Assembly: GCF_025717555.1 (NCBI RefSeq)
Contig: NZ_JAJIRP010000002.1
Coordinates: 248,001 to 312,000 of the forward strand
DNA: 64,000 bases
Source: Paucibacter sp. B2R-40
GTDB lineage: Bacteria > Pseudomonadota > Gammaproteobacteria > Burkholderiales > Burkholderiaceae_C
Direction: 5' to 3'
Positions within the stretch are counted from its first letter, which is position 1. Every line of letters begins with the position of its first letter. The position numbers were made by a program, and so were the translations under genes. Below the pieces are notes generated by a model. It ran no database searches. It saw nothing but the letters and a program-made list of their open reading frames with translations, and was not told the origin of the DNA. Shown here piece after piece: positions 1 through 7,545 of the stretch.

Positions 1-321
1 GGCTGCGACATCTGCTACACCAACCATGCCGAGGCCGACCAGGACGATATGGACAATTTGCTGGTGCTGCTGGCCAGCGCCGGCCTGAACTTCATGATGG
101 GCGTGCCGGGCGCTGATGATGTGATGCTGAACTACCAGAGCACCTCGTTTCATGACGCGCTGTTCGTGCGCAAGTTGCTGGGCCTCAAACGCGCGCCCGA
201 GTTCGAGCTTTGGCTGCACGGCATGGGCATCACCGATGGCCAGGGCAGTCTGCTGCCGGCCTCGAGTGGGGCGGCCCTGCTGGCCGATTCGCTAAGCGGC
301 AAAATTGGCGGCATGGCATGA
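1..321 (+). CDS. eutB: Ethanolamine ammonia-lyase large subunit, C-terminal part (partial)
   Basis: Only the last 106 codons are present; the gene enters from the left edge in frame 1. EutB is the catalytic subunit of the adenosylcobalamin-dependent lyase that converts ethanolamine to acetaldehyde and ammonia. Visible EutB signatures are CDICYTNHAEADQDDM, then FMMGVPGADDVMLNYQS and the late FELWLHGMGI segment. The stop codon overlaps the eutC start (ATGA), so the two subunits are translationally coupled. Nothing suggests a shell-forming eut microcompartment operon here, since the DNA after eutC belongs to another operon. Confidence 0.95.
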   Translation, partial: GCDICYTNHAEADQDDMDNLLVLLASAGLNFMMGVPGADDVMLNYQSTSFHDALFVRKLLGLKRAPEFELWLHGMGITDGQGSLLPASSGAALLADSLSGKIGGMA

Positions 322-1076
322 AGCTCGACATCACGCTCGACCCTTGGGCCGAACTACGCCGTCACACCCCGGCCCGCATCGGCATAGGCCGTGCCGGCAC
401 CAGCTTGCCGACCCGCGAGTTGCTGGACTTCAGCGCCGCCCATGCGCAGGCACGCGATGCCGTGTTGACACCGCTGGATGTGGCGGCCTTGAGCGCCGAG
501 CTGAGCGGGCAAAGTTTTGCCTGCCTGAGCGTACAAAGCCAGGCCTCGAACCGCGCGGTCTATTTGCGCAGACCCGATCTGGGGCGCCGGCTGGACGGCG
601 CGAGCATCGAGCGCCTGCAGGCGCTGCCGCCGCAGGCGTTTGACCTTGCCGTCGTGTTGGGCGACGGTTTGTCGGCCATCGCCAGCCAGCGGCATGCGCT
701 GCCGCTGATTCAGCAACTCAAGTTGGTGCTGAGCGAGAACCTCAAATGGGCGCCGCTGGTGATCGCCACACAGGCCCGCGTGGCGCTGGGCGATGAGATC
801 GGCGCGCTGCTGGGAGCCAAGGCGGTGCTGATGCTGCTGGGCGAGCGGCCGGGCCTGAGTTCACCCGACAGCCTGGGCGCCTATCTGACCTTCGCTCCAC
901 ATATCGGCCGCAGCGACGCCGAACGCAACTGCGTCAGCAATATCCGCCCTGCCGGTTTGACGCCCGAGCTGGCCGCCCCACGCCTGGCTTGGCTGCTGCG
1001 GGAGGCCTTGCGACGCAGCCTGAGCGGCGTGGCGTTGAAGGACGACAGCGAACGCGAATTGCTCGGCGCTGCCTAA
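318..1076 (+). CDS. eutC: Ethanolamine ammonia-lyase small subunit
   Basis: A 252-aa protein starting at the ATG that overlaps the eutB stop. The same frame is open further upstream from 210, but that part lies inside eutB and is not EutC-like. Family features are the early TPARIGIGRAGTSLPT segment, the central LAVVLGDGLSAIA motif, and the late FAPHIGRSDAERNCVSNIRP motif. EutC completes the B12-binding active site with EutB. The gene ends 4 bp into the convergent small membrane-protein gene, so the ethanolamine and photolyase operons meet tail to tail. Confidence 0.95.
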   Translation: MKLDITLDPWAELRRHTPARIGIGRAGTSLPTRELLDFSAAHAQARDAVLTPLDVAALSAELSGQSFACLSVQSQASNRAVYLRRPDLGRRLDGASIERLQALPPQAFDLAVVLGDGLSAIASQRHALPLIQQLKLVLSENLKWAPLVIATQARVALGDEIGALLGAKAVLMLLGERPGLSSPDSLGAYLTFAPHIGRSDAERNCVSNIRPAGLTPELAAPRLAWLLREALRRSLSGVALKDDSERELLGAA

Positions 1077-1411
1077 GGCCCGTCCTGCTCGGCCTCGCGC
1101 CCCGGCGGCGGGTAAGCATCGGCCACAAAGGCCGGCCCCTTCATCACCATCACGATGACGCAGCCTATGCCCAGTGTCAGCACCAGCGTCCAGTGCAGCA
1201 GCAACAAGCCCAGCAGCCGGTAGCAAGTCAGCAGCAAGTCACGCTCTGCGGCAGCCGTCAGCTGGCTGGGCACGGCCCACCAACAGGCCAAGGCCAACAA
1301 GCCCGGGATCGCGGTGCCGACCCACAAAATGCGCGGCAAGCGCTGCCAGATTGCCCATTCAAGCCCGGGCGGCGAGCGGTCAAAGCCGGGCAGTCTATTC
1401 AGCCAGTTCAT
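1073..1411 (-). CDS. Small membrane protein of unknown function, last gene of photolyase operon
   Basis: A 112-aa protein if translation starts at MNWLNRLPG. The frame is open 20 codons further upstream, but that would overlap the 58-aa gene even more. Two hydrophobic segments are visible (ILWVGTAIPGLLALACWW and LLLLHWTLVLTLGIGCVIVM), followed by a short polar tail ending REAEQDGP, so it should be an inner-membrane protein with two spans. Its start overlaps the end of the upstream gene by 17 bp, placing it in the same transcript. I do not recognise the family. Confidence 0.7.
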   Translation of the reverse strand: MNWLNRLPGFDRSPPGLEWAIWQRLPRILWVGTAIPGLLALACWWAVPSQLTAAAERDLLLTCYRLLGLLLLHWTLVLTLGIGCVIVMVMKGPAFVADAYPPPGREAEQDGP

Positions 1412-1571
1412 CGCTGCCCCCTGGTTGAGAGGCCGGCGCGCCAACTTGCGCGGCGGGTAACGGAGGTACATGGCTCATCTTCTGCCCATCCCATTGCTGA
1501 CCACACCAGCAGCGCCCGGCCGGATCAATGATGCAAGTGCCGCTGCCGCAGCAGCGAGGATCTTCGGTCAT
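1395..1571 (-). CDS. 58-aa cysteine-rich protein
   Basis: A short gene that is easy to miss. It starts with ATG at 1571 and ends with TAG at 1395. The protein opens MTEDPRCCGSGTCIIDPAG and has C-W-C-G shortly after (RCWCGQQWDG): five cysteines fall in the first 23 residues and none later. This pattern suggests a metal or Fe-S site, which is inference. It lies 25 bp after the DUF393 gene and overlaps the next gene. I recall similar short CCGSGTC proteins in Burkholderiales, but assign no function. The Cys-rich head looks real; the Pro/Ala-rich tail is low-complexity. Confidence 0.7.
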   Translation of the reverse strand: MTEDPRCCGSGTCIIDPAGRCWCGQQWDGQKMSHVPPLPAAQVGAPASQPGGSDELAE

Positions 1572-1596
1572 GAGGTGCTCCTGGGCTCACAGAGAA

Positions 1597-1995
1597 TCAA
1601 AGGGGATCGAAGCGCCGAGCGACTCGTTGCAGCGCCGGCCGTGCATGCAAAAACACACGATAGGCGCGTTCCATCACCCACGCAAGACCTGGCAAGCGCC
1701 CAAGCCTAGCCAGCCAACGCCAGCCGGGCAGCGTCGCCCACAAAGCCAGAAATGCCTCAGCGCCGCTGAGCAAAACCCCGTCGCTGGCCTGCACATGGAA
1801 GCGCGCCATCAGTTGTTCACGTGTGCTGCCCGCGGGCAAGGCCAGGGCCGGGTCGCTGACATCGGCAAAACACAGCGGCTGACTCGCTTGCAGGCCCTGA
1901 TAGAGCGCAATCTCGCGTCGGCACAAGGGGCAAGCGCCGTCGTACAGCACGGTCAGCGGTCTGTCCTTGGGGTTCGGTTGAACAGGATTCACCAT
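1597..1995 (-). CDS. DUF393 / DCC thiol-disulfide oxidoreductase-like protein
   Basis: A 132-aa protein starting MVNPVQPNPKDRPLTVLYDG. The DUF393 (DCC) signature YDGACPLCRREI contains a CxxC that resembles a thioredoxin-type redox motif. A second family feature is the mid-protein MARFHVQASDGVLLSGAEAF segment. The frame is open to 2064, but the upstream part overlaps the photolyase-like gene and reads as noise. Its start at 1995 overlaps the upstream gene end by 7 bp. DUF393 proteins often sit beside photolyase genes; the biochemical role is not established. Confidence 0.88.
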   Translation of the reverse strand: MVNPVQPNPKDRPLTVLYDGACPLCRREIALYQGLQASQPLCFADVSDPALALPAGSTREQLMARFHVQASDGVLLSGAEAFLALWATLPGWRWLARLGRLPGLAWVMERAYRVFLHARPALQRVARRFDPL

Positions 1996-3200
1996 GCGGG
2001 CACCTCGTTGGCGGCCAGGAGTTCGGCCGCAGTTTTTAGGCCGCGCGTGCTGCGGGCCCACCATTGGAAGAACGAGTCACAAGGCTCGGGCGTGAATGGA
2101 AACAGCGCCGGGGCTGGTTGGCACTCGGCCCATGTGGGCAAGTAATGCCTGAGGTGCGGCTCCTCAATGCTGCGCACCCGCAAGCTGCCGGCCAAGGCCG
2201 CGCCAATGGCCGCCGCGTCGCCATACCAAGATTGCAAGGCATGGTCCCTCGATAGCTCGGCGACCCGCTCCGCCACGAAGCGCCAGCGCCGCTCACTCCA
2301 GGGCCAGGACGCGTGGAAGTTGCTGACGAAGACAAAAACCAGCACCGTATCAGGCGGCAGTTGGGCTGGCAGCGCACCCAAACTCCACGGATGCAAGAGC
2401 CAGACCTCTTTGCCCTCGGCAAACACCGCGTCGGGCTTGCCTGCGCCAAGCCAAGCCGGTGGCTGCGCGCTCAGCTGTGGCTCAAGCAGGCCCGGCAAGG
2501 CCGCAAATGACGCGCCCGAGCTCGGCTTAGGCTCGCGCGCCAACCGGTCCAGCGCTTCGTAAGACACATCAATCACGCTGCCCGGGCTATGCCAGGCGGG
2601 TGGGGCATAACGGGCCACGTTATCGGCATTGAACAAGTAGGGCTTGCGGCTGCCGGTGCCGGCAACCCATTGCCAGCTCAGGTGGTTGCTGGCCAGATCG
2701 CCGTCCAGCAGATGCGCGTACATCCAGTCGGCGCCGCAACGCCAATGCAGCTTGCGGATATGGACGCAGTAGCTCGCCAACCACATGCGCGCATGGTTGT
2801 GCAGCATGCCGGTGGCGTACAGCGCATGTACAGCTTGGTCGATCACGGGCAGGCCGGTGCGGCCTTGGCGTATATCGTCCGTCAGTTCGTTTTCGTAAGC
2901 CCCGCCTGGCAGCGGCCCCTGATGCAAATCGGTCAGAATGCCGTCGCCGCGGTGCTGCCAGACATGGCGAAAGTAGGCCCGCCAGCCCAACTCGAAAATG
3001 AATTTGTGCTGCAAGTCCAGCTCATGACGGGCCAACACGCCGACCAGCACCTCCGGCAATGACACAAACCCGTGGGTGATATAGGGCGACAAACCGGTCA
3101 CCGCGCCATTCAATGCATTGCGGCTGCGCGCATAAGCCGCAGGCTGGACGGCATCAACGCGCATGCGCGCCGCTGCCAGCGTCGGTTCAAAGGCTGGCAT
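1989..3200 (-). CDS. FAD-binding photolyase/cryptochrome-family protein
   Basis: About 403 aa from MPAFEPTLAAARMRVDAV. The protein consists mainly of the helical FAD-binding half of the photolyase fold. Diagnostic stretches are YARSRNALNGAVTGLSPYI, then HKFIFELGWRAYFRHVW, LPVIDQAVHALYATGMLHNH, RMWLASY and LSWQWVAGTGSRKPYLFNADN. There is no obvious N-terminal antenna domain; instead about 190 residues follow the FAD domain. It may repair UV photoproducts or act as a cryptochrome. It overlaps the Fe-S photolyase gene by 14 bp, so the two are probably translationally coupled. Confidence 0.88.
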   Translation of the reverse strand: MPAFEPTLAAARMRVDAVQPAAYARSRNALNGAVTGLSPYITHGFVSLPEVLVGVLARHELDLQHKFIFELGWRAYFRHVWQHRGDGILTDLHQGPLPGGAYENELTDDIRQGRTGLPVIDQAVHALYATGMLHNHARMWLASYCVHIRKLHWRCGADWMYAHLLDGDLASNHLSWQWVAGTGSRKPYLFNADNVARYAPPAWHSPGSVIDVSYEALDRLAREPKPSSGASFAALPGLLEPQLSAQPPAWLGAGKPDAVFAEGKEVWLLHPWSLGALPAQLPPDTVLVFVFVSNFHASWPWSERRWRFVAERVAELSRDHALQSWYGDAAAIGAALAGSLRVRSIEEPHLRHYLPTWAECQPAPALFPFTPEPCDSFFQWWARSTRGLKTAAELLAANEVPAW

Positions 3201-4758
3201 CTGGCAATGCTCCCTCTTCACAGCGCCGAATCGCGTCGGCGCGCTCAAGCACGGCCTGGCGCTCCTCGTCGCTCAGCCGAGTGAGGTTCTTGACTTGCAG
3301 CGCCATGCGCGGATTCTTGGCCAAGCTCGCCTCGTGACGCATCAGAAAGTCCCAGTACAAGGTGGTGAAGGGGCAGGCTCTATCTCCGCTGCGCAGGGCC
3401 GGGTCGTAGCGGCAACTCTTGCAATGCGGGCTCATGCGCTGGATGTACTTGCCGGTGGCGATATAGGGCTTGCTGCCCATCAGGCCGCCGTCGGCATATT
3501 GGCTCATGCCCAGGGTATTGGGCAACTCGACCCACTCCACCGCGTCCACATACATGGCCAAATACCAAGCGTGTACCGCTTGAGGCCTGACGCCCAACAT
3601 CAGCGCATAGCCACCGGTCACCATCAAGCGCTGGATGTGATTGGCATAGCCATGCGCCAGGGTCTGGGTAATGGCATCACGCAGGCAAGCCATCTCGGTC
3701 GCGCCGTTCCAGTAGAAAGCCGGCAGCGCATGCTCGGCGCCGAGCGCATTGCGAGCCAAATAGCCCGGCATCTGCGTCCAATAGATGCCGCGCACATATT
3801 CACGCCAGCCCAGAATCTGCCGCACAAAGCCCTCGACACTGGCCAGCGGCGCAGCGCCCGCTTCATAGGCCGCGACCGCCGCCGCCACCACCTCACGCGG
3901 GTTCAAGAGCTTGAGGTTGAGCGCGGCCGACAAGTGGGCGTGATACAGCCAGGGGTCGCCGGGCCAGATCGCGTCTTGGTAGCGGCCAAACAGCGGCAGG
4001 CGCTCGGTGATGAAAGCGCTCAAGGCCTGCAATGCCTGGGCGCGCGTCAGCGGCCAGGCAAAACTCGCCAAACTGCCCGGATGATGGGCAAAGCGGCGCT
4101 CCACCAGCGCGAGCACTTCAAGCGTGACTTCATCGGGCTCGAAGCGACTGCGCGCCGGCAACAGCCCCGGCCCCTCGGCGCCGAAAGCGGCGCGGTTGTC
4201 CGCGTCGAAATTCCATTGCCCGCCCACCGGCCTGTCCGCCTGCTCGGGGTCCATCAGGATCTGGTGTTTTTTGCGCTGCTCACGGTAAAAAAACTCCATG
4301 CGCAGCGATTTGCGGCCGCGTGCATGTGACGCAAACTCGCGCACGCTGCTGAAGAAGTGCCGGTCTTCGCGCAACTCCAGCGGCAGACCACAAGTGTGGG
4401 CGGCGGCCTTGAGCGCTTGCAAAACGCGCCAGTCGCCGGGCGCCGTCAGGATCAAACGAGCGGGCTTCAAGCGCGCCACATCTGACAGCAGTTGCGCGGC
4501 CAAGCTGCCGGCATTGCCGCCTGCCTCCAGGCGCGTGTAGTGCAGCGGCCGTCCCGCAGCTTGCAAGGCGATGGCGAAATGCCGCATCGCCGCCAAAAAC
4601 ATCGCAATGCGCGGCTTGCCGGAAGCGATGTGGGTCGACTCCTCCGCCACCTCAGCCATCCAGACGGCATCCAGCGCTGGGTCAAAGCCGTCGAAGGCGG
4701 CCGCTTCCAGATCGAGTTGGTCGCCCAGGACCAGCACCAGCGCGCGCAGCTCAGCCAT
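3187..4758 (-). CDS. phrB: Fe-S cluster photolyase, (6-4)/FeS-BCP class (PhrB-like)
   Basis: A 523-aa protein of the 'deoxyribodipyrimidine photolyase-related' family. It should use FAD and blue light to reverse UV lesions. The four cysteines C358, C446, C449 and C462 have the same spacing as the [4Fe-4S] ligands of Agrobacterium PhrB (C350, C438, C441, C454). H374 in YANHIQRLM falls where PhrB has its catalytic His366. The N-terminal LVLVLGDQLD start is typical of the Rossmann-like domain. The start codon overlaps the DUF2256 gene by 8 bp. This argues for (6-4) photoproduct repair, though substrate class is inferred from the family. Confidence 0.93.
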   Translation of the reverse strand: MAELRALVLVLGDQLDLEAAAFDGFDPALDAVWMAEVAEESTHIASGKPRIAMFLAAMRHFAIALQAAGRPLHYTRLEAGGNAGSLAAQLLSDVARLKPARLILTAPGDWRVLQALKAAAHTCGLPLELREDRHFFSSVREFASHARGRKSLRMEFFYREQRKKHQILMDPEQADRPVGGQWNFDADNRAAFGAEGPGLLPARSRFEPDEVTLEVLALVERRFAHHPGSLASFAWPLTRAQALQALSAFITERLPLFGRYQDAIWPGDPWLYHAHLSAALNLKLLNPREVVAAAVAAYEAGAAPLASVEGFVRQILGWREYVRGIYWTQMPGYLARNALGAEHALPAFYWNGATEMACLRDAITQTLAHGYANHIQRLMVTGGYALMLGVRPQAVHAWYLAMYVDAVEWVELPNTLGMSQYADGGLMGSKPYIATGKYIQRMSPHCKSCRYDPALRSGDRACPFTTLYWDFLMRHEASLAKNPRMALQVKNLTRLSDEERQAVLERADAIRRCEEGALPDASL

Positions 4759-4921
4759 GACTGGCCGCCTTGCCGCGCCGGCAAGCGTCCGAGCAGTACT
4801 TGACCTCGGCCCAGTTTTTGGCCCAGTTTTTGCGCCAGGTCATGGGCCGCAAACAGACCTTGCAAGGCTTGCTCGGCAGCGCAGCTTTATTGCCGCGAAA
4901 CGAAGGCGCCGAGCCACTCAT
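4751..4921 (-). CDS. DUF2256 small zinc-finger-like protein
   Basis: A 56-aa gene starting with ATG at 4921 and ending TGA at 4751. The protein carries the DUF2256 layout: a basic lead-in, KPCKVCLRPMTWRKNWAKNW, then VKYCSDACRRG. The four cysteines (CxxC and CxxxC) could bind zinc. DUF2256 genes are characteristically found next to the PhrB-like photolyase; here the two overlap by 8 bp. The role of the family is unknown. The gene is too short for usual ORF cut-offs but the motif match is clear. Confidence 0.88.
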   Translation of the reverse strand: MSGSAPSFRGNKAALPSKPCKVCLRPMTWRKNWAKNWAEVKYCSDACRRGKAASHG

Positions 4922-4966
4922 CTTCAAGCAGCTCAGCGGCTCAGTCAGCTCAGGCGCCAGGCGCGA

Positions 4967-5278
4967 TCAGGCCTTCTTGGCCCAGGCGCTGCACCAGCCC
5001 GCTGCGGCCACTTGCTTGCCGGCAAACAGCGGGCAGCCGCCCGCCTTGTCGGCCGCCTTGCCCTGGAACAGCGCACAGCCGGCGCAGTTCTGCCCGGCCG
5101 CGAATTTGGGGAACTTCTTGGCATCAACGCGCTTGGCGTCGGCCACATAGCCCAGCGCGGCAGCCTGGGCATCTTTCTCATCCACCATCGCTTGGGCGAA
5201 GGCGCTGGTGCCTACGGCTGCGGTAGAGGCAGCGGCAACCGTCATCAGGAAAACACGGCGTTGCATAGGGTGGGTCAT
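4967..5278 (-). CDS. hip: High-potential iron-sulfur protein (HiPIP)
   Basis: A 103-aa periplasmic electron carrier. The N-terminus (QRRVFLMTVAAASTAAV) has a twin-arginine type signal, as expected for a protein exported with its cluster folded. The mature part holds the four [4Fe-4S] cysteines: NCAGCALFQG, GGCPLF and GWCSAW. HiPIPs carry electrons from bc1 complexes to oxidases or photosynthetic reaction centres. Here it is the first gene of the photolyase operon, 45 bp ahead of the DUF2256 gene, which hints at a link to light or oxidative stress. Start could be M1 or M5 (MQRR). Confidence 0.95.
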   Translation of the reverse strand: MTHPMQRRVFLMTVAAASTAAVGTSAFAQAMVDEKDAQAAALGYVADAKRVDAKKFPKFAAGQNCAGCALFQGKAADKAGGCPLFAGKQVAAAGWCSAWAKKA

Positions 5279-5421
5279 GGGGAACTCCTTGCGATGGCTA
5301 GCGAGATTGAATCAGAAGGCCTTTCCTTCTGCTTTGCAGGATAAGTTAATTCGAGTCAAAATGTCGTCAAATATTCAATCCCCGAGTAAAACCGTCCGGT
5401 GATTGGAGTCAATTGCGCTTC

Positions 5422-5441
5422 ACTTGAGGTCCACCTGAAGT
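5422..5441. promoter_or_regulatory. Inverted repeat, candidate MerR operator
   Basis: The sequence ACTTGAGGTCCACCTGAAGT is a 9-bp inverted repeat with a 2-bp centre and one mismatched pair, flanked on both sides by TTCACT-like steps. It lies 13 bp before the MerR-family start codon in the 176-bp divergent promoter region shared with the HiPIP/photolyase operon. A dyad this size suits a dimeric MerR protein, so autoregulation or control of both operons is a reasonable inference. No binding data are implied. Confidence 0.5.
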
Positions 5442-5454
5442 TCACTCGGGAGTC

Positions 5455-6522
5455 ATGATGAGCAAAAGCAAGGCAGCCATCAAGGCGGCGCAGCCCGATT
5501 CAGCAGCGCGGCACCGCAGCGGCGCCGTCGCCCGCATGCTGCGCATGCCCGTCGCCACCTTGCGGGTTTGGGAGCGCCGCTATCACTTGACGCAAGCCGA
5601 ACTAAGCGCCAGCGGCCAGCGGCTGTACTCGGCCAGCGACGTGCAGCGGCTCGCCTTGCTGAAGCGCTTGAGCGACCTTGGCCACGCCATCGGCAGCCTG
5701 GCAGAGTTGGACATGCGGCAGCTGCAAGCGGTCGCGGCTACCCATGCCAGCGCGCTGACCCAGACCCATCTAGCCGAGGCCGAGACCGAACCCGCAGCCG
5801 GCGGCCCTTGGCGGCTGGCCGTCATTTGCAGCGCCTTGGGCAACGCCTTGTGCAAGCAACTGCAAAGCCCCGAATTGTTGCGCCGCTTGAGGCGGCCGGT
5901 GCAATTGCTGGGCCCTTTTGAAGATGCCGCCCAAGCCGAGGCCGCCTTGCTTGGGCTGCGGGTCGATGCCTTGTTGGTGCAGGCCCCGCATATACAGACA
6001 GACTGGCTGGCAGGCCTGCGAGCCACCGCCCCCAACTTGGCCGCGCGGCCCAGCGCCCTGCTGTACCGCTTTGCACCTGATGCCGCCTGCGCCGCCTTGG
6101 TGGACGCCGGCACCTTGCTGCTGCGCGAGCCCCAGAGCGACAGCGTGCTGGGCCAATGGCTGCAAGGCTTGCAGGCTGCGGGCGTGCCGCTAGCCGCGCG
6201 ACAAGCGCCAAAAGCGCCAGCGGCGCCCAATCCCGCCACTGCGGCTATAGCGCCGCGCCGCTGGGATGATGCGGCCTTGGCAGATTTTGCCGGCCTGTCT
6301 TCCACCGTCGCCTGCGAATGCCCGCGCCATGTGGCCGAATTGCTGCTGCAGCTCGGCCACTTTGAGGCCTATAGCGCCGATTGCGAGGACCGCAGCCCCG
6401 GTGACGCGCAACTGCACCGTTATTTGCGCGCCGTGGCCGCCGGCTCGCGCGCCAGCTTCGAAGCCGCCCTGACCCATATTGCCGCGCATGAGGGGCTGAT
6501 CCTGCCACCCTCCAAGGCCTAG
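5455..6522 (+). CDS. MerR-family regulator (LitR/CarH-like architecture)
   Basis: A 355-aa protein with an N-terminal MerR helix-turn-helix at about residues 20-85 (GAVARMLRMPVATLRVWERR, then RLYSASDVQRLALLKRL). A long C-terminal region follows that resembles the cobalamin-binding half of LitR/CarH light regulators. The usual B12-ligating histidine motif is not visible there. It is divergent from the photolyase operon, the expected position for its regulator. Start is the first of two adjacent ATGs, preceded by CGGGAGTC. LitR-type regulators of other bacteria control photolyase genes; here that role is inferred from context. Confidence 0.85.
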   Translation: MMSKSKAAIKAAQPDSAARHRSGAVARMLRMPVATLRVWERRYHLTQAELSASGQRLYSASDVQRLALLKRLSDLGHAIGSLAELDMRQLQAVAATHASALTQTHLAEAETEPAAGGPWRLAVICSALGNALCKQLQSPELLRRLRRPVQLLGPFEDAAQAEAALLGLRVDALLVQAPHIQTDWLAGLRATAPNLAARPSALLYRFAPDAACAALVDAGTLLLREPQSDSVLGQWLQGLQAAGVPLAARQAPKAPAAPNPATAAIAPRRWDDAALADFAGLSSTVACECPRHVAELLLQLGHFEAYSADCEDRSPGDAQLHRYLRAVAAGSRASFEAALTHIAAHEGLILPPSKA

Positions 6523-6538
6523 CAAGGTCGACCTGCCA

Positions 6539-7522
6539 TCAGATGGCGCTGAGGACCGCCAGCCACAGTGGCGCCGTCAAGACGAACAGCAAGGTCGAGG
6601 CGACGATGGCTGCCGTCGTTTCGCCCTCCTGGCAACGGTAGCGCTGCGCGAAGATCAGCGCATTGGAGCCGGTCGGCAGCGCCGCCACCATCACGATCAC
6701 CGACAAGGGCAGGCCGGCCAGGCCGAAGCCCCAGTGCGCCACCACCAGGACCAAGGCCGGCAAGACCAGCAACTTCAGCGCCGCCAAGCCCAGCACACCG
6801 CGCCAGGCCCTGGGCCAACCGTAATAGGCCAGGGACATGCCAATCAGCGTCAGGCACAGCGGCACCACCGCCGTGCCCAGCATTTGCAAGACCTCATCCA
6901 GCACGGTCGGCAAGGCCATACCGATTGAATTCAAAACAAACCCTGCCAACACCGGCAGCACCACCGGGTGAATCACCGTGTTGCGCACTGTTAACGCCAA
7001 GGTGCTGGCCAGGCCGCCCTGCTCGGGGCGAGCGCGCGCCAGATCGAGTTCGACCAACAGCGTCAAGACGGTCAACAGTGTCAACGCATGCAGGCTGATC
7101 ACGGTGATGTGAATCGCCAAGCCGGCTTCGCCGAAGATGCCGGCGGCCAGCGGTACACCGATTTGCAAGGTGTTGCCGAAGGTGACGGTGATGGCCTGCA
7201 CGCTGGGCACGGCCGCAGCCTCAGTCACTTGATGTCGCCAGCGCTGCAAGCCATAGACCAACAACAAGAGCAGCAGCACCGGCATGAAGAACGCCGCCAG
7301 GGTCAGCCAAGGCAGGCTCGCCAAATCGAGCCGCGCAGTGGTGCGAAACAGCAGCGCCGGCACAAAGATATAGAAAGCCACATTGGAGAGCACGCGGGCC
7401 GGGTCATTGCCCTCGGCCCCCGCACTGGCGCTGGCACCCAGCCAGCGCATGCGGCCGACAAACCAGCCAATCGCCACCGCGATAAAGATTGCCAGCAGTT
7501 TGTAGAACACCAAGCCTGTCAT
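6539..7522 (-). CDS. AEC-family permease (auxin efflux carrier-like)
   Basis: A 327-aa inner-membrane protein with about ten hydrophobic segments. The pattern fits the AEC family: an opening LLAIFIAVAIGWFVGRM helix, LSNVAFYIFVPALLFRTTA, a central polar loop, and a second helical half containing LPTGSNALIFAQRY near the end. Family members export or import small carboxylates and similar anions; the substrate cannot be told from sequence. It is convergent with the MerR gene, and its start lies 23 bp from the end of the upstream sensor-kinase gene, so the two may share a transcript. Confidence 0.9.
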   Translation of the reverse strand: MTGLVFYKLLAIFIAVAIGWFVGRMRWLGASASAGAEGNDPARVLSNVAFYIFVPALLFRTTARLDLASLPWLTLAAFFMPVLLLLLLVYGLQRWRHQVTEAAAVPSVQAITVTFGNTLQIGVPLAAGIFGEAGLAIHITVISLHALTLLTVLTLLVELDLARARPEQGGLASTLALTVRNTVIHPVVLPVLAGFVLNSIGMALPTVLDEVLQMLGTAVVPLCLTLIGMSLAYYGWPRAWRGVLGLAALKLLVLPALVLVVAHWGFGLAGLPLSVIVMVAALPTGSNALIFAQRYRCQEGETTAAIVASTLLFVLTAPLWLAVLSAI

Positions 7523-7545
7523 GCCTGAGCGCGCTCGTTACTCAT

